A stretch of DNA of 64,000 nucleotides, taken from the NCBI GenBank assembly GCA_036006425.1, contig DASYPQ010000024.1:147003-211002 (forward strand), in the 5' to 3' direction. Of the stretch, positions 57,762-64,000 are shown piece by piece. The DNA is from DASYPQ01 sp036006425. GTDB lineage: Bacteria; Planctomycetota; UBA1135; GCA-002686595. The translations under genes were made by a program, and so were the position numbers. The notes under the pieces were generated by a model. It worked only from the letters and a program-made list of their open reading frames with translations, ran no database searches and was not told the DNA's origin. Position 1 is the stretch's first letter, and every line of letters begins with the position of its first letter.

Positions 57762-58730
57762 TCAGGAGGGCGCCCCGCCTGCGGCGATCGCCGCTTCGTC
57801 GGACGATTTCTTCTGGACCGGCAGCGCCAGGCTCCCGACGAGCTCCTCGGCGCTCGCGATCCCCGCCGCGTCGAGGTGCGCGGAGACTTCGGCGGCGAGG
57901 CGCCCGAGCAGACCCGGATCGCCGAACGACGCCGTGCCGACCTGCACGGCCGCGCAACCCGCGACGAGGAACTCGAGCACGTCGTCCGCGGTCGCGATGC
58001 CGCCGCACCCGATCACCGGGATCCGCACGCTGCGCGCGCACTCCCACGCGCAGCGCAGGGCGATCGGCTTGATCGCCGTCCCCGAGTATCCGCCCTGCAC
58101 GGTGTGGAGTCCGGGCTTGCGCGTGCGCCAGTCGATCTGCATCCCGAGGACGGTGTTCACGGCCGTGATCCCGTCCGCGCCCGCCGCTTCGACGGCGCAC
58201 GCCATCTCGCCGATGCGCGACACGTTCGGCGACAGCTTGGCGAAGATCGGCTTCCGCGTCTCGCGCCGTACGCGTTCGATCACGCGCGCCGCCATGTCGG
58301 GATCGGTGGCGAACGGGAGCTTCCCGTGCTGGACGTTCGGGCAGGAGAGATTCACCTCGAGCGCGTCGACCGCGGGGTGATCGGCGAGCCGCGCGGCGAG
58401 CTCGCCGAACTCCTCGACCTTCTCCGCGCCGATGTTCGTGATCACCGTCGTGTCCGCGAGGAGCATCTCGGGCAGGACGTCGCGGACGTACGCGTCGATG
58501 CCGCGGTTCTCGAGACCGATCGAGTTCAGGAAGCCCGCTTCGGTCTCGCGGATCCGCGGCAGCGCGTTCCCCGGCCGCGGACGGAGCGTCACGGTCTTGC
58601 TGACGAGACCGCCGATGCGGCGCACGTCGACGAGGTGCTGCATCTCGAGCCCGTGCCCGAACGTCCCCGACGCGGAGAGGATCGGGTTGCGCAGCGAGAG
58701 GCCCGCGACCGACATCACGAGACGCGCCAT
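57762..58730 (-). CDS. pyrD: Dihydroorotate dehydrogenase, class IB-like catalytic subunit
   Basis: Protein of 322 residues oxidising dihydroorotate to orotate with FMN. LRNPILSASGTFGHGLEMQH, FLNSIGLENRGIDAYVRDVL, VNLSCPNVQHGKLPFATDPD (active-site Cys in NLSCPN, which excludes class 2) and KLSPNVSRIGEMACAVEAAG are present, and GITAVNTVLGMQIDW fits class IB. Class IB enzymes need a PyrK iron-sulfur partner, which is not in the window. MARLVMSVAG at 58730 is chosen; an ATG at 58715 is the alternative. A TTGCCC-17-TAGATT promoter lies 10 nt upstream. Confidence 0.94.
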   Translation of the reverse strand: MARLVMSVAGLSLRNPILSASGTFGHGLEMQHLVDVRRIGGLVSKTVTLRPRPGNALPRIRETEAGFLNSIGLENRGIDAYVRDVLPEMLLADTTVITNIGAEKVEEFGELAARLADHPAVDALEVNLSCPNVQHGKLPFATDPDMAARVIERVRRETRKPIFAKLSPNVSRIGEMACAVEAAGADGITAVNTVLGMQIDWRTRKPGLHTVQGGYSGTAIKPIALRCAWECARSVRIPVIGCGGIATADDVLEFLVAGCAAVQVGTASFGDPGLLGRLAAEVSAHLDAAGIASAEELVGSLALPVQKKSSDEAAIAAGGAPS

Positions 58731-58740
58731 CCGGTGTCGC

Positions 58741-58769
58741 AATCTAATGGAGCCGACGCAGCCGGGCAA
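58741..58769 (-). promoter_or_regulatory. Promoter TTGCCC-17-TAGATT for pyrD
   Basis: On the minus strand TTGCCC (58764-58769) and TAGATT (58741-58746) are separated by 17 nt, and the -10 is 10 nt ahead of the pyrD ATG. This is a complete sigma70-like pair whose start point would be about 3 nt before the coding region. Confidence 0.6.
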
Positions 58770-58793
58770 CGTCGGCCGGGCCGGCGGCCGGCG

Positions 58794-59399
58794 TCACTTC
58801 TCGCCGCGCAAGCTCGTGAGGAGCAGCAGCACCGCGCCGATCGTGATGCAGGAGTCGGCGACGTTGAACGTCGGGAAGTGCCAGTCGAACACGCCGAAGT
58901 AGACGTCGATGAAGTCGCGGACCATCCCGAACGGCCGCCCGTCGTGCGCTTCGAGGAACAGGTTGTCGTACAGGTTGCCGAGCGCGCCGCCGAGCACGAG
59001 CACGAGCGCCGCGGTGAACCACGGCCGGCCCTTCGGCGTCCGCGCGAGCAGCCAGACGAGGAAGATCGCGGCGGCCGAGCGTCCGACGACGAGGAAGCGC
59101 GGGTACGACTCGAGCTGGCCGAACGCCGCGCCGGGGTTGCGCGACTGCATGAACGTCAGCCAGCCGTCCGCGAGCGGGTAGCGCGGGTGGCCGTGGGAAT
59201 CGCGGACGAGCCCGCCGCCGAGCTGCAGCCGATCGAGCCAGGCGAAGACCTTGGCCTTGCTCCAGAGATCGAGGACGACGATCGCGGCCGACGCGGCGAG
59301 GCGCGTCGCAATCGTGCCGACGCCCGGCCGCTGAGCGGGTGCGGCGACCTTGCCGCCGACGGCCGGACCGGTCTCCGCCAACGGGGCGGTGCTCGTCAT
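58794..59399 (-). CDS. lspA: Lipoprotein signal peptidase
   Basis: Protein of 201 residues, an aspartyl protease of the inner membrane that cleaves prolipoprotein signals. After an extended, Ala/Pro-rich N-terminus of about 30 residues, the first helix is LAASAAIVVLDLWSKAKVFA. The catalytic motifs are LVLGGALGNLYDNLFLEAHD (first Asp; the usual DR is DN) and FPTFNVADSCITIGAVLLLL (second Asp). MQSRNPGAAFGQL is the N-x-G-A-A-F signature. It needs lipoproteins as substrates, several of which are encoded in this window. It follows the dksA-like gene by 25 bp. Confidence 0.95.
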   Translation of the reverse strand: MTSTAPLAETGPAVGGKVAAPAQRPGVGTIATRLAASAAIVVLDLWSKAKVFAWLDRLQLGGGLVRDSHGHPRYPLADGWLTFMQSRNPGAAFGQLESYPRFLVVGRSAAAIFLVWLLARTPKGRPWFTAALVLVLGGALGNLYDNLFLEAHDGRPFGMVRDFIDVYFGVFDWHFPTFNVADSCITIGAVLLLLTSLRGEK

Positions 59400-59424
59400 G
59401 GCCGCGGGTGCGGGAGGCGCCGCC

Positions 59425-59793
59425 TCAGAGTGCCGCCCGCTCCTCCTTGCGCTGGCACTCGATGCAGTTCCGCGCGTGGGGAACGAGCTTCAGGCGCTCC
59501 TTCGGGATCAGGTTCCCGCAGCCTTCGCACAGGCCGTAGTTGCCAGCGCGGATGCGCTCGAGGGCCTGGATCACCTCGCGCAGCGTCGATTCGTCGCGCT
59601 CGATCAGCTCGAGGCTGAACTCCTGGAAGTAGCTGTCCGTGCCTCCGTCGGCGCTCGCCTCGAGCGATGCGGTCCGGTCCCCCAGCGCTTCCTGCTCGAG
59701 CTTGTCGATGTCGCCCGTCAGCGCTCCGAGGAGGTGCTTGAGGCGGTTCTCGTAGTCTTCGAGTTCCTTCGGAGAGAGCTGCTTCTTCGGCAT
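59425..59793 (-). CDS. DksA/TraR-family zinc-finger protein
   Basis: Protein of 122 residues. Residues 1-80 are a helical hairpin typical of DksA-like proteins (SPKELEDYENRLKHLLGALT, EFSLELIERDESTLREVIQA), and CEGCGNLIPKERLKLVPHAR followed by NCIECQ is the C4 zinc finger. Secondary-channel DksA proteins modulate RNA polymerase with ppGpp; the tip DxxDxA motif is not clear here, so the role may differ (compare YteA/TraR-like). The ATG at 59793 carries a 95-nt leader from a TTGAGG-17-TATACT promoter. It heads a unit with lspA. Confidence 0.88.
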   Translation of the reverse strand: MPKKQLSPKELEDYENRLKHLLGALTGDIDKLEQEALGDRTASLEASADGGTDSYFQEFSLELIERDESTLREVIQALERIRAGNYGLCEGCGNLIPKERLKLVPHARNCIECQRKEERAAL

Positions 59794-59884
59794 GGGGGGG
59801 TGCGCGTCGATGGAGTGGGGCTCGTGCTCCGACGGGCTGCCGGAAGCGCGCAGCGCGCATCGCGGGCGGCTCGGGAGGGCGGGG

Positions 59885-59913
59885 AGTATAGGGAGGGCCC
59901 CTGCGCTCCTCAA
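59885..59913 (-). promoter_or_regulatory. Promoter TTGAGG-17-TATACT for the dksA-like/lspA unit
   Basis: On the minus strand TTGAGG (59908-59913) and TATACT (59885-59890) with a 17-nt spacer. The distance to the ATG is about 91 nt, giving this unit one of the longest leaders in the window. Confidence 0.65.
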
Positions 59914-59969
59914 GGACCCGCAGAGCGTCGCCGCCCGCGTTCGGGCGCGTTTTCGTGCCGCCGCGCGCC

Positions 59970-59998
59970 TTGCAACGCTCCTGCCCGCGCGCGAGGCT
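59970..59998 (+). promoter_or_regulatory. Promoter TTGCAA-17-GAGGCT for the recombinase gene
   Basis: TTGCAA (59970-59975) and GAGGCT (59993-59998) are 17 nt apart. The -10 is 7 nt before the GTG at 60006, so transcript and coding region would begin together. Confidence 0.5.
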
Positions 59999-60005
59999 CG
60001 CCGCC

Positions 60006-60962
60006 GTGTCCAGGACCGACCTTCCGGCTCCTCCGAAGAAGCCCGCTCGGCGCAGGCCGGCGCTCCCCGACGCGCATCGGGACGCGCTCGCGGACTTCCT
60101 CGAGGCGCTGCGCGTCGAGGCCGGGCTCGCGCGGAGCACGCTCGCCGCGTACCGCGCCGACCTCGAGACGTTCCTCGCGTTCGCGACCGCGCGCGGTGCG
60201 CGCGCGCCGGGGCGGATCCGCGCGGCGCACATCGTCGACTGGCTCGCGGACCGGCGCGATCACAGCCTCGCCGAGGCGACGGTCGCGCGCGGGCTCGCGG
60301 CCGTGCGCATGTTCCTGCGGCACCTGACGCGCGAGGGTCGGATCGCGAAGGATCCTTCCGCGCTGATCGCCGCGCCGAATCTGCGGCAGTCGCTGCCGCG
60401 CATGCTCGCGGTCGACGAGGTGGAACGCCTGCTCGAGGCGCCGCTCGGCACGGGATGGCGACCGGAGCGCGACCGGGCGCTGCTCGAGGTGCTGTACGCC
60501 TGCGGAGCGCGCGTCAGCGAGGCCGTGGGGCTGCGCACGAACGAGATCGAGCCGAGCCTGCGCGTCCTGCGGCTCACGGGGAAGGGATCGAAGACGCGGA
60601 TCGTGCCGCTGGGAGCGCGCGCGAAGACCGCCCTCGAGAGCTGGATGTCCGCGGGGCGCGCGCGCCTGCCCGGAGCCGCGCGCAGCGCGCACGTCTTCCT
60701 GACGAAGAGCGGCCGGCCGATGACGCGGCTCGACGCATGGCGCGTCGTCAAGGCCGCGGCCGCGCGCGCGGGGCTCCCGACGACGATCTCGCCGCACACG
60801 CTGCGCCATTCGTTCGCGACGCACATGGTCGAAGGCGGAGCGGACCTGCGCAGCGTGCAGGAGATGCTCGGGCACGCGTCGATCCGCACGACGGAGGTGT
60901 ACACGCACCTCGACACCGGGCACGTGACGAGCCTGCACAGGCTCTATCACCCGCGCGCGTGA
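60006..60962 (+). CDS. xerD: XerC/XerD-type tyrosine recombinase
   Basis: Protein of 318 residues. Residues about 22-108 are the core-binding (SAM-like) domain (DALADFLEALRVEAGLARST), residues 125-318 the catalytic domain with YACGARVSEAVGLRTNEI (first Arg), TGKGSKTRIVPLG (Lys), PHTLRHSFATHMVEGGADLR (His-x-x-Arg), QEMLGHASIRTTEVYTHLD (His and the nucleophile Tyr). All six catalytic residues are present. Size and motifs fit Xer recombinases that resolve chromosome dimers, rather than phage integrases, whose arm-binding domain is absent. Which of XerC or XerD it is cannot be told. It converges on the desaturase with 5 bp between. Confidence 0.92.
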   Translation: MSRTDLPAPPKKPARRRPALPDAHRDALADFLEALRVEAGLARSTLAAYRADLETFLAFATARGARAPGRIRAAHIVDWLADRRDHSLAEATVARGLAAVRMFLRHLTREGRIAKDPSALIAAPNLRQSLPRMLAVDEVERLLEAPLGTGWRPERDRALLEVLYACGARVSEAVGLRTNEIEPSLRVLRLTGKGSKTRIVPLGARAKTALESWMSAGRARLPGAARSAHVFLTKSGRPMTRLDAWRVVKAAAARAGLPTTISPHTLRHSFATHMVEGGADLRSVQEMLGHASIRTTEVYTHLDTGHVTSLHRLYHPRA

Positions 60963-60967
60963 ACGCG

Positions 60968-61927
60968 CTAGGCGGGTTGCGAGGGCGCCGGCTTCTTCAG
61001 CCGCGGGCGCTGCACTTCGGTGGCGAGGTGCAGCTTCTCGAGGCTGACGATCACCCACCAGCCGACGTCGATCTGCTTCCACGTCCACCCGAGGCGCGCC
61101 GAGCCCGGCCGCGCGTGGTGGTTCCCGTGCCAGTTCTCGCCCTGGAACGAGTGGATCGGCGCGAGCCAGGAGATGTTCTGGCTCGAGTCCTCGCCCGCCT
61201 CGATCCCGTGCTTCATGTGCGCGATCGAGTTCACGAAGCACTGCGCGTGCAGCGCGAACACGAGCCGGATCGCGCCGAGCCAGAAGAAGCCGGCCCATCC
61301 CCACGGGATGCCGACGAACATCGAGGCCGCGAGGATCACGATCTGCCAGCGCGTCCAGAAGCGGTAGAAGGGCCGGTCGAGGTCGGTTGCCCAGCGCGCG
61401 ACCGAACCCTGTTCCGCCTGCCAGAGCCAGCGCAGGTGCGACCACCAGAAGCCGCCGAGGCGCGGGCTCGAGATGTCGCCCGCCTTGTCGGCGCGCGCGT
61501 GGTGCAGGCGGTGGTTCGCGGTCCAGGTCGCGGGCGAGCCCGATCCGTTGAAGATCGCGAGCGCGATCAGCCCGAATTCGACCGCGGGGTGGATCGTCAG
61601 CGAGCGGTGCGCGAGCGCGCGGTGGTATCCGACCGTCGTGCCGAGACCGCCGAGCCACATGAGCGCGTAGGCGCCCAGGAAGATCCCCCAGCCGGGCAGC
61701 GGGAACAGGACCAGCCCGACGGCCGCGAGGACGTGGATCAGGACGATCCAGAAGAAGGTCCCGCCCTCTCCGGGTTGGCAGCGCACCCAGCTCCAGGTCC
61801 AGGGCGGGCTCTCGGGCAGCGGTTGCGCGACCGCTGCGACGCTCCCTCGTTGTTTCCCTTGTGCGCGCGGCAAAGTCGAAGCCTGCGCATCGCGGTCGCC
61901 GCGATCGATCATCCGGATCCCTCGCAT
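60968..61927 (-). CDS. Acyl-CoA/acyl-lipid delta-9-type fatty acid desaturase
   Basis: Protein of 319 residues. The three histidine boxes that hold the di-iron centre are GYHRALAHRSL, NHRLHHARAD and ENWHGNHHARPG. Four hydrophobic helices (FFWIVLIHVLAAVGLVLFPL, IFLGAYALMWLGGLG, WQIVILAASMFVGIPWGWAG, LGAIRLVFALHAQC) fit the membrane desaturase fold. It inserts a double bond in fatty acyl chains and so tunes membrane fluidity. Two ATG codons, 61927 and 61912, are possible; the first is used here. Paired palindromes (61945-61963) 17 nt upstream are candidate operator sites. Confidence 0.92.
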   Translation of the reverse strand: MRGIRMIDRGDRDAQASTLPRAQGKQRGSVAAVAQPLPESPPWTWSWVRCQPGEGGTFFWIVLIHVLAAVGLVLFPLPGWGIFLGAYALMWLGGLGTTVGYHRALAHRSLTIHPAVEFGLIALAIFNGSGSPATWTANHRLHHARADKAGDISSPRLGGFWWSHLRWLWQAEQGSVARWATDLDRPFYRFWTRWQIVILAASMFVGIPWGWAGFFWLGAIRLVFALHAQCFVNSIAHMKHGIEAGEDSSQNISWLAPIHSFQGENWHGNHHARPGSARLGWTWKQIDVGWWVIVSLEKLHLATEVQRPRLKKPAPSQPA

Positions 61928-61944
61928 TCTGTGGCTATCGGACG

Positions 61945-61963
61945 GATCGGCCGATCACGTGAT
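61945..61963. promoter_or_regulatory. Overlapping palindromes GATCGGCCGATC and ATCACGTGAT upstream of the desaturase
   Basis: A perfect 12-bp palindrome (61945-61956) shares three bases with a perfect 10-bp palindrome (61954-61963), 17 nt before the desaturase ATG and near its likely promoter (GATAGC at 61933-61938). The placement suits a dimeric repressor of desaturase expression. No regulator gene is nearby. Confidence 0.45.
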
Positions 61964-62038
61964 GGGGCGTAAGAGCAATCCGCGTCCTGGGAAAGAGCCG
62001 CCGAGTGTAGCAATGCGAATAGCCCAGAAAAGCCTCTT

Positions 62039-63892
62039 TCACGATCCTTGCTTGCGATTTCTGAGGTGCTCGCGGATCGCCGCCGCGAGCTCCGCGCCGA
62101 TCCCGGGCACCGCCGCGATGTCCTCGGCGGTCGCTCCGCGCAGCCCCTGCACGCTCCCGAAGCGCGTGAGGAGCGCTCTGCGGCGCGCCGGACCGATGCC
62201 GGGGATCGAGTCGATCTCCGAGCGGATGCGCCCGCGCTCCTTGCGGTGGTACGTGATCGCAAAGCGGTGCGCCTCGTCGCGGATGCGCTCGAGGAGGTGC
62301 CGCGCGGCGCTGTGACGCGCGAGCTCGACCGCGACGTCGGCCCCGGGCAGGAACACGCGCTCCTCGACGCCCTCGCGGGCCTTTCCGCGCACCTTGCGCT
62401 CCGCGCGCGCCTTCGCGAGGCCGATCATGGCGACGTCGAAGGCACCGGCCTCCTCGCGCGCCGCGAGCGCCGACGCGAGCTGGGCCGCTCCTCCGTCGAT
62501 CACGACGAGATCGGGCAGCTCGCCGTCCTCGACGCCGCGGCGCAGGCTGCGCAACACGACCTCGCGCATCGACGCGAAATCGTCCTGCCCTTCGACGTTG
62601 CGGACGCGGAAGCGGCGGTAGCCCTCCTTGTCCGCGTGGCCCGAGCGGAACCGGACGCGGCTCGCGACGACGTTCGAGCCCTGGAGATTCGAGACGTCGA
62701 AGCAGTCGATCACCTCGGGAGGCGATTCGAGGTGCGCGATCGAGGCGATCTCGGCGAGCGCCGTCTGCTCCGCGTCGGCCTCGTGCTCGCGGCGCAGGAG
62801 CTCGGCGCGCGCGTTCTCGCCGGCGAGGTCGAGCATCCGCGCGCGCTCGCCGCCGCGCGGGACGACGATCTTGACGCCGGCGCCGAGGGTGCCCTCGAGC
62901 AGGCCGCGGTCGGAGGGCTCGTCCGGCAGGACGAGTTCCTCGGGCACTTCGCGGGAACCGCCGGCGTAGAGCGCGGTGACGACGCTGTGGAGCATCTCGC
63001 CGTCGGGGAGCTGCGAGCGGAACGCGTGCGAGCGGCTCTCCTGCAGGCGCGCGTCGCGGAAGGCGAGGCGATGGACGACGACCTCGTCGCCGCGGCGCGC
63101 GAAGTGGAGGACGTCGCGGCGGATGCGATCGCGCGGGACCGTCGCTTGTCCCTCGAGCGTGCCGCGCAGCGCGGCGAGGCGGTCGCGCCAGACGGCCGCG
63201 CGCTCGTACTCGTGGCGCTTCGCGGCTTCGCGCATCTGCCGCTCGAGATCGCGCTCGACCTCCTCCGCGTCGCCAGAGAGGACGCGCGCGGCCTTCTCGA
63301 CGAGCACGGAATAGTCGCCGGCGCCGATCAGCCCGACGCAAGGCGCGGAGCAGAGACCGAGCGGATGCTTGAGGCACGGCCGCGTGCGGTGGTTCATGAC
63401 CGAGTCGGGGCAGTCGCGCAGCGGCACGACCCGGTGGAGCGCCGCTAGAGTCGCGCGCGCACGCCGCGCGCTCGCGTAGGGCCCGAACAGGCGGGAACGC
63501 CCGGCCGCGCCGGCCTTGGGCGAGTGCGCGCGGACGAATTTCAACCGAGGAAACGCCTCGTCGAGGTCGAGGCGCAGCATGAGGAACGACTTGTCGTCCT
63601 TGAGCCGGATGTTGTGCGCCGGCTTGCGCGTCTTGATCAGCGAATCCTCGAGAAGGAGCGCCTCCTTCTCCGTGCGCGTGACGATCGTCTCGACCGAGCA
63701 CGCATCCTTCTCCATGAACCGGACATTGAGCCGCTCGTCCGTCGCCATGCGCCGGTAGCTCGCGAGACGCCCCCGCAAGCTGGAAGCCTTGCCGACGTAG
63801 AGAACCCCCCCCTCCCGATTCTTGAAGAGATAAACCCCCGGCCCCTCCGGCACCCGCGAAAGATCGACCCCCGCCGACCAATCGAGATTCAC
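62039..63892 (-). CDS. uvrC: Excinuclease ABC subunit C
   Basis: Protein of 617 residues making both incisions in nucleotide excision repair. Residues 10-95 are the GIY-YIG domain (GVYLFKNREGGVLYVGKASS), followed by a cysteine region CPDSVMNHRTRPCLKHPLGL-CSAPC expected to hold an iron-sulfur cluster, a UVR motif (AAKRHEYERAAVWRDRLAAL), the RNase H-like C-terminal endonuclease (VIDCFDVSNLQGSNVVASRV, DLVVIDGGAAQLASA, DEAHRFAITYHRK), and two HhH motifs (SIPGIGPARRRALLTRFG, VPGIGAELAAAIREHL). Start is GTG at 63892, with GGGAGAGG just upstream. Normal length; the gene is intact. Confidence 0.97.
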   Translation of the reverse strand: MNLDWSAGVDLSRVPEGPGVYLFKNREGGVLYVGKASSLRGRLASYRRMATDERLNVRFMEKDACSVETIVTRTEKEALLLEDSLIKTRKPAHNIRLKDDKSFLMLRLDLDEAFPRLKFVRAHSPKAGAAGRSRLFGPYASARRARATLAALHRVVPLRDCPDSVMNHRTRPCLKHPLGLCSAPCVGLIGAGDYSVLVEKAARVLSGDAEEVERDLERQMREAAKRHEYERAAVWRDRLAALRGTLEGQATVPRDRIRRDVLHFARRGDEVVVHRLAFRDARLQESRSHAFRSQLPDGEMLHSVVTALYAGGSREVPEELVLPDEPSDRGLLEGTLGAGVKIVVPRGGERARMLDLAGENARAELLRREHEADAEQTALAEIASIAHLESPPEVIDCFDVSNLQGSNVVASRVRFRSGHADKEGYRRFRVRNVEGQDDFASMREVVLRSLRRGVEDGELPDLVVIDGGAAQLASALAAREEAGAFDVAMIGLAKARAERKVRGKAREGVEERVFLPGADVAVELARHSAARHLLERIRDEAHRFAITYHRKERGRIRSEIDSIPGIGPARRRALLTRFGSVQGLRGATAEDIAAVPGIGAELAAAIREHLRNRKQGS

Positions 63893-63921
63893 GACCTCTC
63901 CCCATCGCCAGTCCGACTCGA

Positions 63922-63995
63922 ACTCCGGGTTCGCGGCTGCCGTACTCGGCAGGCGCGAACCCGGAGTCCGGCGGGCGGGGTCACTCCGCCCGCCG
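63922..63995. repeat. Two adjacent long GC-rich palindromes upstream of uvrC
   Basis: First hairpin, 63922-63967: a 14-bp arm ACTCCGGGTTCGCG, one mismatch, then CTGCCG, closing on a TACT tetraloop, 20 of 21 pairs matched. Second hairpin, 63969-63995: CGGCGGGCGG pairs with CCGCCCGCCG over a 7-nt loop. They begin 30 bp before the uvrC start and extend almost to the window edge. They resemble REP-type extragenic palindromes or a tandem terminator; no copy is seen elsewhere in the window. Confidence 0.7.
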
Positions 63996-64000
63996 TACGG

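Noticed and set aside
60006..60962. Phage or integrative-element integrase marking an insertion
   Set aside because: The recombinase has the Xer size and lacks an arm-binding domain, and no att-like repeats, tRNA target or phage genes are adjacent.

Overview
The window is a gene-dense, very GC-rich (by eye about 70%) bacterial chromosome segment with 54 protein genes and one tRNA gene. It shows no phage structural genes, insertion sequences, CRISPR array or rRNA. Kdo transferase (WaaA), lipoprotein signal peptidase and several lipoproteins indicate a two-membrane cell. The secreted propeller protein at 18987-20777 ends in a cysteine-containing domain (CDPG, CPC, GGCP motifs) that I associate with high-GC Planctomycetota, and the DUF1570-like secreted proteins and solitary mcsB fit. 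Assignment to Planctomycetota is an inference, not proven by a marker gene.

Layout. 1-9385: end of a VOC-fold gene, tRNA-His(GTG), small coiled-coil and zinc-ribbon membrane proteins, a MobA-like nucleotidyltransferase, a 1047-residue DUF4388/PEGA/propeller membrane protein, a repeat lipoprotein, a GT87-like mannosyltransferase, a geranylgeranyl-reductase-family flavoprotein and a pirin. 9386-13121: an accessory stretch, visibly less GC-rich in its right half, with a DinB-like protein, three unknown proteins and an Mrr type IV restriction endonuclease. 13122-18964: asnS, a coiled-coil membrane protein, an exported RidA-like lipoprotein, and a tandem pair of secreted DUF1570-like proteins of which only the second keeps HExxH. 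18987-28253: seven close-packed minus-strand genes: a GAF/PP2C phosphatase, pyrC, a DUF58/vWA pair, xylA, xylB and the secreted propeller protein. 28395-47202: cell-surface polysaccharide and signalling genes (STAS-PilZ fusion, glycosyltransferases, FkbM methyltransferase, flippase, Wzm/Wzt ABC exporter, phosphomannomutase, SGNH hydrolase), interleaved with mcsB, a SAM hydrolase and arginase. 47228-59793: a long minus-strand housekeeping run (dksA-like, lspA, pyrD, response regulator, secA, waaA, metK, pseudopilin, UbiA-type prenyltransferase, aminotransferase, threonine aldolase). 59794-64000: xerD-like recombinase, acyl desaturase and uvrC, ending in two long palindromes.

How genes work together. 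Xylose isomerase and xylulokinase form a complete route to xylulose 5-phosphate. The phosphatase (26850-28253) and the divergent STAS-PilZ protein look like the two ends of a partner switch whose kinase is not here. SAM hydrolase, arginase, Wzm, Wzt and a methyltransferase are packed as one transcription unit (40544-35116). SecA and WaaA are translationally coupled.

Genome style. Eleven co-directional pairs overlap by exactly 4 nt (ATGA or GTGA). All eight convergent junctions are 25 nt or shorter, and some share stop codons (CTAG, TGATCA). Many first genes have a TAnnnT hexamer only 6-10 nt before the start codon, which implies leaderless or nearly leaderless mRNAs. All coordinates and starts were read by eye; family assignments rest on recognised motifs, not on database searches.
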